NCBI GenBank assembly: GCA_002914845.1
Contig: JXTC01000600.1
Span: forward strand, 52,738 to 116,737
DNA length: 64,000 nucleotides
Direction of reading: 5' to 3'
Source of the DNA: Trema orientale
Taxonomy: Eukaryota > Streptophyta > Magnoliopsida > Rosales > Cannabaceae
Part shown: in pieces, positions 11,271 to 23,582 of the stretch
Layout: the number at the start of each line of letters is the position of its first letter
Position numbering within the stretch: the stretch's first letter is position 1
Position numbers and translations under genes: made by a program
The notes under the pieces: model-generated
What the model saw: the letters and a program-made list of their open reading frames with translations, nothing else
Told to the model about the DNA's origin: nothing
Databases searched by the model: none

Positions 11271-12355
11271 TAGTGTTTGGTTGCAAAGTGAAAATGGAAA
11301 AGGAATCGTAATGGTAATAGGAATTGTAATAGTAATAGGAATGGAATGAAATAGGAATTAATTTATTTGTTTGGTTGACATATTGGAATCAATGCTGGAA
11401 CATATTTACCTTTAAGTTATCATCTTTCTGTAAAGAAATAATGCTCTCGATAATTTTGTTCTCAATGACCATTCTATCAAGGATTAATATTGTCAATAAC
11501 TTTGTTCTCAATGACCATTTAGGCAAAATTATCAACCAACTCACAAAGGGAAATAGTAAGATCTTAGATTTAATTATTCTATGAGTCTTCCACTATTTTT
11601 GCTTCTATTAGGGAGGTTATTCCCTCATACTGAGAGCAGTTGAATGGGACCAGTTTCACGGCCTGAAATAGGTTGAAAACTAGCCGGCATCGATTTTCCT
11701 CTGCGGATGTTTTTCGTTACCGACGACCTTGGGATTCCAGTAAACGGCTCATAGGAGGATGGCGATTCTGATAGGCAAGGTGATGTGGCTTGACCGTGGC
11801 CAAAAGACGTCGAACAAGGGGGCCACGACTATGTTTTCCGTCGAAGAGAGAGAAGAGAAAGTCAGGTGAGAGGAGAGAGAAAGGGGATGCTGGATATGAA
11901 GTAGGTCATGTGGCCCTCCTTTAATGGGCTAAGCAATTTTCAGCAATTGCATTTTGGCCCACTCTTTTTCAAATTCTTTTCATTTATGCCCGTCTAAATT
12001 GCTCTTTAGTCCCTGGTTTCATGAAATCTTTTCAATTCAGTCCAAATCCAAATCTTCATTTTTCTTCTTCATTTTATTCCGAAAAATGGTGAAAAGATCA
12101 TTTTACCCTCATGCAAATGTGGGCTTTCACACTAGACCTCGGCAAATTTTGACCCGAGATGGCAATACAATCCTCCACAGCCTATCACAAGTCAAATATA
12201 AGGGTATATATTTATATGTATATATATAACACTTTCATATTGAAGATTAGGGCGTGTCTATTGTAAGGCCTTGGTTTTTGTCCCTGTGTAGGGCAATCTA
12301 TTATACACCGTTAAATGAAAATCAATGTTGATCTTGATTGTCAGATCAAATCAAA
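11271..12355. other. Unassigned repeat-like DNA
   Basis: 11275-11390 is built of AATGG/AATAGG words between two TGTTTGGTTG motifs and resembles plant MITEs of the TGTTTGGTT type, but no partner end was found. 11445-11530 has an imperfect tandem repeat of a TTTTGTTCTCAATGACCATT motif. 11640-11900 is more GC-rich with a GAGAGAGAAGAGAAA stretch like the transcribed leader of an LTR; ownership is unclear. The frame at 11954-12229 shows no domain. Confidence 0.35.
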
Positions 12356-12453
12356 AAGCCAAGTCTTATAGTGTTAAAATACACTGAATAATATTCTAAC
12401 AAACAAGCTAAGGCTTATGGTGTTAAAATACACTGAATAATATTCTAACGAAC
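12356..12453. repeat. Two-copy 49-bp tandem duplication
   Basis: Two adjacent 49-bp units, 12356-12404 and 12405-12453, share AAGC, then GTGTTAAAATACACTGAATA and ATATTCTAAC, with five differences. No coding potential. Confidence 0.85.
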
Positions 12454-13452
12454 TGCTCATCCCTCTTTCCTACCCTCTCTATTGCCTCTGTCCAAGTCTC
12501 TGGCTATCTAACAATTTCTTTTCTCTTATTTTATCTCTCTTCTAGAGAATATCACTTATTTTAGAAGTATTTTTGCTTTTTCTTTTTTTTTTTTTAACGG
12601 ATCAAGTTCATATTTTTGTATAAAAAAAAAATTACCACAGTTCTCATCAAAAATATTTGAGGCTAACAAATGATGGAAGTAAAATTAAAATAGGTTATGG
12701 AATCCTTCAAAATTGGATTCAACTATTAACGAATTCATTAAAAACAGGTCCATTTTCTTTTTAATTATAATGAAGTTGGTTCTTAGGTGGCATTTATCGG
12801 TGACAAAATGTCCAAAATTCTGCTAAAATTAACCACCCTAAACGATAGATTATCGTATTTGACCTTAATTCTGAACAAGTATATATATATTCATATGTGA
12901 TAGAGTCAATAATGGAGCAAACCAAGTACTAAAATTGTAGAACAAGTTGTTAGTAAACAGTGCCCAAGAAAGATATTTTAAAAAAAAATAAGAAGGGAAT
13001 ATAAAAGTCAAACCACCATGGATACCAAATGGCACGGTTGAGGTTAAGGACGAGTAAAATTGTGAAGGAGAAGAGTAAACCACAGGCCATTAAAGCATGT
13101 AGAGATTTGGTCTTTTCTGAACAATACTGAGTTGTAGAGAAATAAAGGAAAGAAAGTAAGAAGGAATGATTTGGGTTTTTGAGTATTATTCTCATATATT
13201 GATGTGGGCCAAATTTTTGTGCACTTGGTCTTTTCGTCATCATTTTTTTTTTCCGTGTGGCTTAAACAAAAGAACCCTATGTAGGGCCCAAAGTTAGCGG
13301 CTATACTATAGTTGTGCCCTTAAGGTTATTAGACTACTAATAATTTTCAAAGTAAGATGTATATACATATATATAAAACTAGTAAATTAAATCTAAAATT
13401 AAAATGTATAAATAACAAATACCAAGTAAATTTAAAGATTCAATTAATACGT
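12454..13452. other. Intergenic DNA flanking the gypsy element
   Basis: Two overlapping minus-strand frames near 12865-13243 give hydrophobic translations (one includes MACGLLFSFTILLVLNL). They lack a family signature, so no gene is called. The rest is AT-rich. The last bases TACGT at 13448-13452 form the left copy of the imperfect gypsy target duplication. Confidence 0.4.
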
Positions 13453-13990
13453 TGTTGGGCTAGAAGTGAAGCCTTGAGACCCAAGGTGAAGCCTTGCAAC
13501 TAGAGGCCACGCCGCAAGGCTCGAAAGGAAGCCTTTCAACCAGAGGCCACACCGCAAGGCCCGAGGAGAAGCCTTGCGAGCTAAGGTCATGCTGCACGGC
13601 CCAAGGAGAAGCCATACGACCCGAGGATAAGTTACCCTACCATTGAGATATGTCTCGATGCCTGGGAATAGCACGAAGACCAAGGTAAATCCCCCTCTTT
13701 TATCAGAACAATGGCCTGAGGATGCTCTAAAGCCTGTAAATTACGGGCTATCATTGCACTAACCTCCTGAAAACCACCTATAGCTCCAAGATTAGGGTGT
13801 ACTACTTCAGCAAATAGGTCAATAGACGAACTGCTATAGTGTCAGGGGTCTCGTCGCATTTAATGTGCCTCCTTCAACGAAGATCTGGGGCTAGGATCAT
13901 TGAAATCCTTCCTAAGATGATCTAACAACTCTAATGCACACCAAATTATTTATTTAAGGCCCTCAACCACCACATTAAAGGTAAGTTGAC
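13453..13990 (+). repeat. 5' LTR of the gypsy element (partial)
   Basis: It matches the 3' LTR at 38768-39613 from TGTTGGG onward, through the GC-rich repeats AAGGCCCGAGGAGAAGCC and the CCTATTTAAGGC-like TATA region near 13945-13960. It is shorter than its partner, and no primer site is seen after it, so the tRNA type cannot be read. Imperfect tandem units of about 40 bp (13468-13620) are shared by both LTRs. Confidence 0.75.
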
Positions 13991-14396
13991 CTTCGAGACC
14001 CAAACCCAAGGAAGTCATAGCCCTGTGCTCCAATGCGGTCCATGTTGATGGTAGCCCCTCTAGACAAGGCGATTAAGGAAGAAATTGCGAAATAGATGGA
14101 ACCCGAGAATGACCAAGAAGCTGTCAAATAAGAAGCAGAACAGAGAATAGAAGGCCAACCGTTTAGACCTGAAGCAGAGTTCGAGTAACTTTTCCCTCTA
14201 CTCGAGATGGGGGGAACATCGAGCCAACACACTCTTGGACAACTAGCAAGAGCACCAAAAATGTAGAAATAAACTCAAGCAACCTGCGCATTGTACTCAA
14301 TGTGAAGAGGTCAGAAGACCTGAGAAAGTGCCCCAAGAGAAACAGAGCCCGAGGCTAGTCAAACACTGAAACTACAAAGACGGTAGCCCACAGTCC

Positions 14397-15041
14397 ATGG
14401 CCGGGAAAGACCCCACCAAAAAACTTATCGACGATTTGGCAACACAAACAGCCACTATAAAGAAGGAGAATGATTCCACCAAGAGGGACAAATTCAAAGA
14501 GATAAACCTCTCATTCACAAAGGAGATCATGGACATAGTGAAGCCCAAAGAATTGAAAATGCCAAGCTTCACATCTTATGACAGGAGTAGAAATCCAGTT
14601 GAGCATGTCGATATATACCAGGAATGGATAGTGATTCACGGTACCCACGAACCTCTACTATGCAAGGGTTTCCCCTCTCACTCTTAGGGGTAGCCTGAGT
14701 ATAGTATGGGACACTTGAACCTCATTCCATCTCTAGTTTTCGACTACTGATAGAAAAGTTCTTGGATAAATTTGTCAGATCTGTTAGTAAGAAAGGGAAA
14801 CTATACCTGAAAAATTTCAGACAAGGGAAGAACGAGTCGTTATCTGACTATATTGCTCAGTTCAGGAAGGTGGTCCTTTAGACATTTCAAAAGGGCCTCC
14901 AAGACAGAGACTCCTTGCGGTACCTGACCAAGTGCACCCCAAAAAGATATACTGACTTTGGTGGACGAGATTAACAAGTAGGTTTCCCTCGAAGAATACA
15001 AGAAGTCGAGGCAGACCAAGATGGAGACGGAAGAAGGAAAG
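14397..15041 (+). pseudogene. Gypsy gag remnant, first part
   Basis: The reading starting MAGKDPTKKLIDDLATQ at 14397 continues with KPKELKMPSFTSYDRSRNP and PVEHVDIYQEWIVIHG, the typical opening of the plant gypsy Retrotrans_gag domain (KMP.F..YDG..DP.EH). Further gag-like text follows (QGKNESLSDYIAQFRK near 14822). Gag would form the particle in the cytoplasm. The region is broken and stops at the solo LTR inserted at 15042. Confidence 0.75.
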
Positions 15042-16543
15042 TGTTGGGCTATTTCTAACACACAAACACCACAAGTATATGGGTCGTAACAAGTAATATA
15101 GATGATAATTGAGTATCGAATCCCATGAGGAGCAAATGAATTATAAATGCTAAGTACTAACAAAAACTAATTGATAATTTATCAAAATGACAGCAAATAG
15201 ATATTGTGAACAAAAACTATAATGCAAACTCAATATAAACGAAAATAGTAGAAATTAACACTAAACAACAAACAGTAGTTTTACAATAATGATATAAAAT
15301 CTAGGGATGCAATCTCTCCTCTAACTCCCTCAATTACAAGTTTTCCTCACTATTCAATCATCCACTAAGAATTAACAACCGAGAAATCAATGTTATTAAC
15401 AAATTCCTTTCCAAGATATAGGTGAAACTATCTAAACAAGATAATATGTTAATCCTAACATAAATTGATTAAACTCATTAAGCTTGGTAATTCCCATACA
15501 AGGTTGCATAAGTTACATAGGTATATTCCTATCCTATATAAACTCACTCTATAATAGGTAATCCTATGTTGTTCAAACTATGTCCAAACCTAAACTCCCC
15601 TTTCCAAGTTCATATAGGTTTTACACATCAAATCAGTTTAATGGCCAAATAAACAGAAGCATTAAGCACAAAGTTGAACAATTAACTCATCAATGGATAC
15701 CAAGAACGAATAAGAAAAATAAAGCAATTGAATTACATTAGAGGTTTGATTACATCCCTAGAGAAAGAGTTCAGTTCATAGTAATACAAAGAAAAACACA
15801 ACAAAGGTGATATAGCTGATACACGTCCATAGCGGAAAAATAAAGGAATAAATAGAAGAAAGAAAAAGAAAAACTCTTTGAAGCTTGTTCAATCTGCTGG
15901 TCTCCTCTCAAATCCTCTTGATTCCTCCTACTGCTTGTTATTTCTCCTTCAAAAACTCTCTAAAGCTCTCTCAAATTTTTTGCTGCTAGGGTTTCTCCGT
16001 GATCCATTCAGCTGATTTCAGAATGGGTTAAATACTGGAGACAGTCTGGCCAGGATCCAGAAATTTTGCAACATGTTTTATGCTTTGTGGCACTAAGACA
16101 GTCGAAAAAGTGGCGCTGCGGTGCCACAAAGCCCAGGAGACCGCGCTGGCACCACGGGATTGTTGTCATGGTGCTATAGTACCATGCAAGTGGCACTACG
16201 GCACCACGACATTGATGCCATAGCACTATGATGCCGTGCGCTTGGTGCTGCGGCACTAGGTTTTTGGAGCTTTTGGTCCTACAACGTCCAATTTTTGCCT
16301 AGTTTTCATTATTCTACTGGCGCTGCTTCACTCTACTGAGATGGTGTTTGCCCGTATTTGTTCACAACTGGTCTAATTTGCCTTGATTATTCCTCGATTT
16401 CTCTTGAAAAGTCGATATTCTCTAGTTAATGACTCCTCACCTGAAATATATACCAAAAACAACAAAATCAGATAAAAAGAGCTCAAAGACGAGCAATACT
16501 TAAGCTTGAAAGGATGGTAAAGTTGTGTAGAATCCACTTAACA
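15042..16543 (-). mobile_element. Solo LTR, 1502 bp, inserted in the gypsy gag
   Basis: The insert runs from TGTTGGGCTATTT to CACTTAACA and is flanked by an exact 5-bp duplication GAAAG (15037-15041 and 16544-16548). On the minus strand its end (ACTTGTTACGACCCATATAC region, 15070-15095) resembles the ends of the LTRs at 29669-31168 and 32868-33564, so it belongs to a related gypsy-type family. It has no internal region, which indicates recombination between two LTRs. It also shares with those LTRs a segment of repeated GTGCCACTACGGCACCA-like words (16100-16255). Confidence 0.8.
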
Positions 16544-16548
16544 GAAAG

Positions 16549-17080
16549 ACCCAGACCAAGAGGAAGGGCGCGATGACCCTCAGCCCAAGACCAAGAAAAA
16601 CAAGGCTCCGGACTCAAGGGCCAGTAATAAGTCCTTTTATGCTAACAAGTTCAAGTCTTTCCCCCCCCCCCCCCCCTTATGAAGTCCCACGAGCAAGTCC
16701 TGATGGTAATCAAGGACACGGGCATGCTCGAGTTCCTAGGGACTATTCGTAGTGACCTTGACACGAAAGATAGGAGCAAGTTTTGTAACTTTTATATAGA
16801 CCATGGGCATAAAACTGAACGCTGATACCAAGTCAAGGAGCAAATAGAGAAGCTAGTCCAAAACAGGCACTTATTCACCTACGTGGAAAGGGCAATGTCA
16901 ATGAGTGACTAGGCTAAGGGAAAGATGAAAGCCAATGAAGGCAATAAGGACGGGACCACTCCGTTCTTCCCATATCAGGAGACCCAGCTACCAGGGACAA
17001 ATGTTGTGCTCGGAAGGCCAACATTCGTGCAGCAACAAATATGGCCTGAGGCCATCAGATCAGCGTTTCTAAAATGACCA
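16549..17080 (+). pseudogene. Gypsy gag remnant, second part
   Basis: The text after the solo LTR continues the gag. It is rich in basic residues and includes a zinc-knuckle-like stretch near 16775-16850 (KFCNFYIDHGHKTE, then C/H positions typical of CxFHxxxGHxTxxC in plant gypsy gag). A run of 16 C bases lies at 16661-16676. It is broken. Confidence 0.55.
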
Positions 17081-17084
17081 AGAG

Positions 17085-17560
17085 GCTAGTAGACCCCGCC
17101 AGTTCCAAAATCACCTTTGATGAGTAAGAGGCCTAGCGGCTTATTCACCTCTATAGTGATCCCCTAGTGGAGACCCTCTGAATCACCAACAGTCAAGTTT
17201 TTCGTATCATGATAGACACTGAGAGCTCGATAGATATCTTATCCAAAAGTGCCTTTGACTAGCTAAGGCTTTGCGGTGCCAAAATAAGATACACTAAGAT
17301 GCCACTCTATGATTTTGGCAGAGAATGCATCCAGGCTGAAGGATCCATCAAGCTCTCGCTCACGGTCGGCATCATCCTAGCTCAAGTCATGAATATGGTA
17401 GACTACTTAGTGGTAAATAAGAAGTCGTCCTATAATGCCATCATTGGAAAATCGACCCTCAATACCCTCAAGGCAGTCATTTCCAAGTCCCACTTCTTGG
17501 TGAAATTCCTAATAGAAAAAGGGATCGAGGTCATGCGTTGGGACTAGGCCCAAGCTTGAG
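17085..17560 (+). pseudogene. Gypsy aspartic protease remnant
   Basis: Near 17150-17260 the readings HLYSDPLVETL and MIDTESSIDILSKSAFD match the plant gypsy protease segment PHDDALVI...RVLVDGGSSADIL. The frame at 17299-17547 continues with MPLYDFGRECIQAEGSIKLS and YNAIIGKSTLNTLKAVISKS, the conserved YNAILGRP.LN...AV.S box. The enzyme would cut Gag-Pol. It is broken. Confidence 0.75.
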
Positions 17561-17568
17561 CACGCTAT

Positions 17569-18548
17569 ATGACCTCAGCCTTACCCCCTAGGGCAAGCGA
17601 AGGCCTTAGCACGTCCGAGCCTCTTGAGTGCAACACAGTGTGCCAAGTCGAGGATGCCGAGCTCCCTAACCCTAGGAACCGGAGAGCGCCCAGCGAACTT
17701 GACAACCTAGACCATGAGAGTAGAAGAGGTGTGGAACTTGTGGAAGCCCTTAGACCATACCAACTAGACCTTGAGCACCCTAAGAGAGAAGTTCACCTCG
17801 AGTCAAACCTTATACCTGAGCAAAGGATCGAGCTCGAGCACTTCCTAACCAAGTATAAGGATGTGTTCGCTTAGTCCCATGAGGATATGCCTGGTATTTA
17901 TCCCGAGGTCATGGTCTACTGATTAAACATTGATCCCAATGTGAGGCCAGTCACCCAGAAAAGGAGAAGCTTCAATGAGGAGCATTATAAGGCCATGAAC
18001 ACCGAGATCAAGAAGCTTTTGGCTACAGGCTTGATAAGGGAGGTTTACTATCTGAAGTGGCTTTCCAATGTTGTCCCTTTCAAGAAGGCCAATGGGAAGT
18101 GGAGGGTATGTACAGACTTCACCGACCTCAATAAAACATGTCCAAAGGACTCTTTTCGACTTCCTAAGATTGACCAACTAGTCGACATGACGGCCGGGCA
18201 CAAGCTATTATGCTTCATGGATGCCTAATCAGGGCACAACCAAATAAGGATACACGAATCCAACCAAAGACAAAACTACATTCATTATCAACCTGAGGCT
18301 CTTCTACTACAAGATCATGCCCTTTGGCTGAAAAAACACCGAAGCCACATACCAAAGGCTCATAAATAAGATGTTTGAAAAGCTGATAGGGAAGACCATG
18401 GTGGTATATGTCGATGATAAGCTCGTCAAAAGTTTGAAAGCCCGAGACCATGTTGCCAATCTCTGAGAGACATTCGACATACTAAGGAGGTACCAGACGA
18501 TGTTGAACCCGGCGAAGTGTTCCTTCTGTGTAGGGTCAAGGTAATTCC
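17569..18548 (+). pseudogene. Gypsy reverse transcriptase remnant, first part
   Basis: 17569-17874 gives the RT lead-in (LIPEQRIELEHFLTKYKDVFA, the usual ...F...DVFAW). 17941-18228 gives the fingers region (RPVTQKRRSFNEEHYKAMNT, LIREVYYLKWLSNVVPFKKA, WRVCTDFTDLNKTCPKDSF), and a YVDD-type box appears near 18405-18420. Text reaching LNPAKCSF near 18515 continues on the far side of the copia insertion at 28463. Decayed. Confidence 0.8.
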
Positions 18549-20182
18549 TGCTAGTGTTTACTGGAATAAATTCCCGGAAAATAATTTCATAAATCTTTTC
18601 AAGAACACCATAGTTCTGTAAAATCAAGAAATACAGTGGAATTAGTCGTTTAAAATATTTCTATTTTCAAAATCTTTCGGATCGTAATCTAACATACATT
18701 AATTCTTGATCTAGACAAGAACAATACCCGGATTCACTCCACAACCTTCTTGTCTTCCTGTCTATTCTCATAAGTTATTTGATTGATCTGGTGGGTGGTC
18801 ACCTTCTTGATTCCCAACAAAAAGATCTGCAGACGAACAAGAAGATAGTCTTTTCGAACCGATTTCTCCGGGATGGCCGAAACACTAAGGGCAGTGAATC
18901 CCCTAGTATGGCTGATTTTTCTCTACTCTCTCTCTCTAGTTTTTTTTGTTTCATGTGTAACTCTTAATTGTACGGTCAGAGAATTTTTCTCTTAACTATA
19001 TTGAGAGATTAGTAAACCCTAGTGCGCTTATTGGGCTTGTTGGGCTTAATTGATCATCAAATAACTATTGGGCTTTAATTTGAGCTAGATAGGGGACCAG
19101 ATGGATCCATAAAGCCCAAGCTCCAATGGACTATATACCCACTATCATAATTAACTCTTAATTATGATTGGACTTTGTCCATTAATATTGGGGCACACTA
19201 CTATAGGCCTAATAATTAACTCTTGGACTAAATGTTATTTATTTTCTGTGAAGCTTATTAACAATCAATTAGCTTGATCCATTTAGCATATACTATACCT
19301 GCAGACATACCCCCAATGCAGTGCTGTACTAGTAGGATGAAATTACCGTATTACCCCTCTAGTACATATTTACCTTTGAGTTGCCATTTTTTATCTAATG
19401 GATAATAATTGACTACGGTGTTTGTATCTCCTTATACCAACACAGTCAAATTCACATAGTAAATATTGGGGCCCTGGCTTATATTATCCAAGTACTTGAA
19501 AAAAAAAAAAAACTCAAAGTGACATTATATGCATGGTGTCCATCACGAAAATGTTCTGCACATTTCATATACCTTATCTTCCAAGATAGCAAAGTTCAAA
19601 CCATAAATTGGAACTAGTCCTTTAGTAACTCAAAAAGACAAAACACATGAAAGTAAGTTCGTTAATCACTAGGATTAAGGTCTTCTACAATAGTGCTAGA
19701 TTAGTGAAATTAGAAATTTGAGTTACGGCACTTAATCTCAAATTCTAATTTACTTTGTCTTGTTCGATGTTGTTATAACTTTCTTATAACACACTAGTGT
19801 TTCTATCCTAAGACTCACTTCGATAATTGGAGACTTCTTCAAGTAAATAGAAAATACTACATTCTATGGCATAGTAAAGTATTCCATCTTTAATATGCAG
19901 AATGCGAACAATTTAATTTAGACATAACGAAATAAAGAATATAATGTCTCCCACATATGAACTCATCATACGAATAATTCTTCATTAATCATTACATATC
20001 TCGGAATCTTTTAGATATTTGCATAAGATAAATATACACATCACATGTATATCAATGGGACATAAATGAAATAAAATTCATAACATGGAATTTATCAACA
20101 ACAAATAGATAACAAATAATCCGATAATAAATTGTTTTTTATGTCAAAATAATAAACTACTTTATAGGACATTATTCTAACA
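18549..20182 (-). repeat. 3' LTR of the nested copia element
   Basis: On the minus strand it starts TGTTAGAATAATGTCC right after the polypurine-like tract AAATGGAAGAT (20183-20193) and ends CCAGTAAACACTAGCA. It pairs with the 26816-28457 LTR along its whole length. Confidence 0.92.
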
Positions 20183-20198
20183 ATCTTCCATTTAGCTT

Positions 20199-20900
20199 TT
20201 AAAGTAGATGTGACATATCACGTAGTCCCACTCCTTCTAGGTTATCCTCAAATACTTTGGTTGCCAAAGATTTTGTAAAAAAATTAGCAAGGTTCTCTGC
20301 TGAGGCTATCTTACTCACTATCACGTCTCCTCTTTGAACAATTTCTCTGAGTATATGATATTTCCTCTCTATGTGTTTTCCCCTATTGTGGCTTCTGGGC
20401 TCTCTGGAATTAGCAACTGCTCCACTGTTATCAAAGTAGAGTATCATAGGTTGCTGTGCTCTAGGTACCATCGCGAGATCCATAAAAAAATTACGAAGCC
20501 AGACCGCCTCTTTAGCTACTTTAGAAGCTGCCATATATTCGACCTCTATGGTTGAATCCGCAACACAAGATTGCTTGATAGTCTTCTATATAATGGCTCC
20601 ACCACCAAGGGTAAAGATTGAAATAGAGGTTGATTTTCTAGAGTCTTTACCAGATTGAAAATCCGAATCAGTATGTCCAACAGGTGTTAGATCTTCTCTA
20701 GAATATTCAAGCATATGATTTCTAGTTCTCCGAAGATACTTTAGAATATGCTTGACTGAACTCCAATGTTTAAGTCCTGGATTGGATTGGTAGTGACTTA
20801 CAATCCCAACAGCATAACAAATATCTGGTCTGGTGCAAAGCATGGCATACATGAGACTTCCCACTGCCGAAGCATAGGGAATATTTCTCATCTATTCTTT
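20199..20900 (-). pseudogene. Copia RNase H remnant (nested element)
   Basis: 20586-20891 reads PYASAVGSLMYAMLCTRPDI and QSNPGLKHWSSVKHILKYLR, the RT/RNase H linker typical of plant copia. 20199-20534 reads EAVWLRNFFMDL, ILYFDNSGAVANSREPRSHN, KHIERKYHILREIV and ASAENLANFFTKSL, the RNase H C-terminal part. The enzyme would degrade RNA in the RNA-DNA hybrid. The region is broken. Confidence 0.85.
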
Positions 20901-20919
20901 CTCTTCTTCTATCTTGGGA

Positions 20920-21720
20920 GAATTCTCGTTAGACAGAGTAATTCCGTTACGAAAGGGTTTTAAACTTTTCTTGGAATTCTGTATTGCAAACGTAACCAGT
21001 ATTTTGTCTATGTATGAGGCTTATGATAAAACTATGCGTTTGTTCATTCTGTCTCGTAGAATCTGTATCCCTAGAATATAGCATGCTTTATCTAAGTCTT
21101 TTATATCAAACTGTTGTGCTAACCAGACTTTTATTGATGATAATGATCCAACATCATTCCCAATGATTAAAATATCATCAACATACAGTACTAGAAAAAT
21201 CACTTTATTGTCCTGAATTCTTTTATAGACACAAGGTTCATCTACATTTTGTTCAAAACTATAAGACTTGATTGCTTCATCAAATCTTATGTTCCATGAT
21301 CTAGACGCTTGCTTGAGTCCAAAAATAGATCTCTTAAGTTCACAAACTTTTCTTTCTTAACCCTTTTCAACGAATCCGTCTGGTTGTATTATATAGATAC
21401 GTTTATCAAAATTGCCATTCAGGAATGCAGTCTTGACGTCCATTTGCCATATCTCATAATCAAGAGAGGCAGCAATAAATAAGAGTATGCGAATAAACTT
21501 GATCATAGCTATAGGAGAGAAGGTTTCTTCATAGTCGATACCTTCCTCTGTGTATAACCCTTTGTAAACAACCTTGCCTTGAAAGTTTCCACTTTCCTGT
21601 CTACTCCCTTATAGACCCACTTACATCCAATGGGTTTTATCCCTTCTAGTGGATCTACAAGTTCCCAGACTTTATTAGAGTACATGGACTCTATTTCAGA
21701 CTCCATTGCCTTTTGCCAGA
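20920..21720 (-). pseudogene. Copia reverse transcriptase remnant (nested element)
   Basis: Text on the minus strand includes LVDPLEGIKPIGCKWVYKG near 21600-21660 (start of the RVT_2 domain) and LVLYVDDILIIGNDV with the YVDD active-site box near 21160-21200, followed by QQFDIKDLDKACYILGIQIL. The order and wording are standard for Ty1/copia RT. The region is broken. Confidence 0.85.
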
Positions 21721-22900
21721 GATCTCTATCAACATCATCTATTGCCTCATTGTAGGTATAAAGATCAAATTCTTGGTCACAAGACTCTCCTATTCCCAAG
21801 TATCTTTCAGTTTGTCTCGCAATTCTCCTACTACGACGAGGATTCGACGAATGTTGTGTTTCAAGTGATTTATCTTTCCTAAGTGCTTTCTCTATTTTAT
21901 CTTCAATAGATTGACTGATAACATCATTAGTTAATTCTTCAAGAACTAACTTACTTTTGGGCTTGAAATCTTTCATATAGTTTTCTTCCAAGAAAGTAGC
22001 GTTTGTGCTTACAAACACTTTCTTTTCTTCAGTACTATAGAAATAATACCCTCTTGTTCCTTTTGGGTAACCTACAAATAGGCACAATTCAGATCGTGAT
22101 TCCAACTTAGTCGCTTTCCCTTTCAGCACGTATGCTGGACAACCCCAAATATGGATATAACGCAAACTAGGTTTATATCCTTTCTATAGCTCAAATAGTG
22201 TCTTAGGTACTGACTTAGAAGGAACTCTGTTCAATATGTACATATCAGTTTCTAAGGCATATCCCCAAAAAGATGCGGGTAATTATGAATAACTGATCAT
22301 CGACCTAACTATATCCAAAAATGTCCTATTTTTTCTTTCAGCAACACCGTTCAGTTGAGGCGTACTAGGTGCTGTGAGTTGGGATAGGATCCCATTGTAT
22401 GTGAGAAATTCAGAGAATTCCCTAGAAAGGTATTTACCACCTCGATCTGATTGAAGAGTCTTTATGTTCTTTCCTAACTGCTTTTCAGTTTCTGCTTTGA
22501 ATTCTCTGAACTTTTCAAAAGAATCTGATTTGCATTACATTAGATAAACATAATCAAATCTAGAATAATCATCCGTAAACATAATGAAGTATTCAAAACC
22601 TCCTCGAGCTTGAATATTAATGGGCCCACAGACATCAGTGTGTACTAACTCAAGACATTCTTGAACTCTAAGACCTTTTCTGGTAAATGGTCTTTCAGTC
22701 ATTTTATCTTCCAGACAGGATTCGCAAGTTGGTAATAGTTTGACTTCTAACAAAGTTAGAGGTCTATCATTAACTAACCTTTGAATTTTGTTTAGGTTAA
22801 TATGACCGAGTCTTAAATACTATAGATATGTTTCATCATTAGTACTCACTTTCACTTTCTTATGTTTAGGTTCTACATATTTAGAATCATTTTCAAGATT
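21720..22900 (-). pseudogene. Copia integrase remnant (nested element)
   Basis: 22535-22753 reads CESCLEDKMTERPF and ECLELVHTDVCGPINI, then YFIMFTDDYSRFDYVYLM, the zinc-linked end and first catalytic segment of integrase. 22320-22400 reads the PQLNGVAERKN region on the minus strand. 21840-22165 reads YIHIWGCPAYV and RSELCLFVGYPKGTRGYYFY, the C-terminal part. The region is broken. Confidence 0.85.
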
Positions 22901-23089
22901 GTGCAGTGAGATACTTTTAGGTTGAATAAAGAAAAGATTATTCCTATGAGTACCAATGCAAATAAGACTTTTATTCTTTCTGATAGAAACTTTATTGTCA
23001 AAATGAATAAAATAACCTCATCTCATCAAACAGGAAAGAGAAATCAAATTTCGTTTAAACACTGGAATATAATAACAATTCTTTATTTT

Positions 23090-23480
23090 TAAAAACCTAA
23101 AATCATCAAAATTCAAAATAACGTCCTATTGCACGAGTCTCAACTATTGAGCCATCTCCCAATCGCAGCGTGAACTCTTCTCTAGCGAACTTCCTAGTTT
23201 CCTTGAATCCCTGCAAAGTATTACAAACATGGTCAGTGGCTCCAGAATCTACGATCCAAGAATCGATAGAATCAACCATATGATAAGCCTCAATGAATAA
23301 CAAATTATTATTACCTTGTTTGTCCTTGCCGTTGTTCTTTTCCTTCTTAAGGGCTAGGTAAGTTTTGCAGTTCCTCTTCCAGTCTCCATCCTCACTGCAG
23401 TGGAAATATTTTCCCTTTGGTTTGGCATCCTTCTTGGTCTTCTTTTTCTTTGGAGCCAGAGAAGAAGGATTCTTTTTCTT
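23090..23480 (-). pseudogene. Copia zinc knuckle and protease remnant (nested element)
   Basis: Near 23345-23420 the minus strand reads KGKYFHCSEDGDWKRNCK, a CCHC-type knuckle, preceded by a lysine-rich basic stretch. 23106-23303 reads DSWIVDSGATDHVCNTLQGF and LRLGDGSIVETRAIG, with the DSGA active-site motif of the copia aspartic protease. Confidence 0.85.
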
Positions 23481-23582
23481 CCTTTTACCTTTGCCTTTCG
23501 ACTTAGGTTTGGAAGAACTAGCTTGAGCTACATTAGCCTCAGCTGACCCCGATTTATTCTTCTTAAGAATATTCTCAATAAT

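Noticed and set aside
12865-13243. Two minus-strand hydrophobic frames resembling small secreted peptides
   Set aside because: No conserved mature peptide motif, no clear promoter or splice signals, and the two frames overlap each other.
13444-14232. Minus-strand frames at the left end of the gypsy element
   Set aside because: They are shadows of the GC-rich LTR and of the gag lead-in on the opposite strand.
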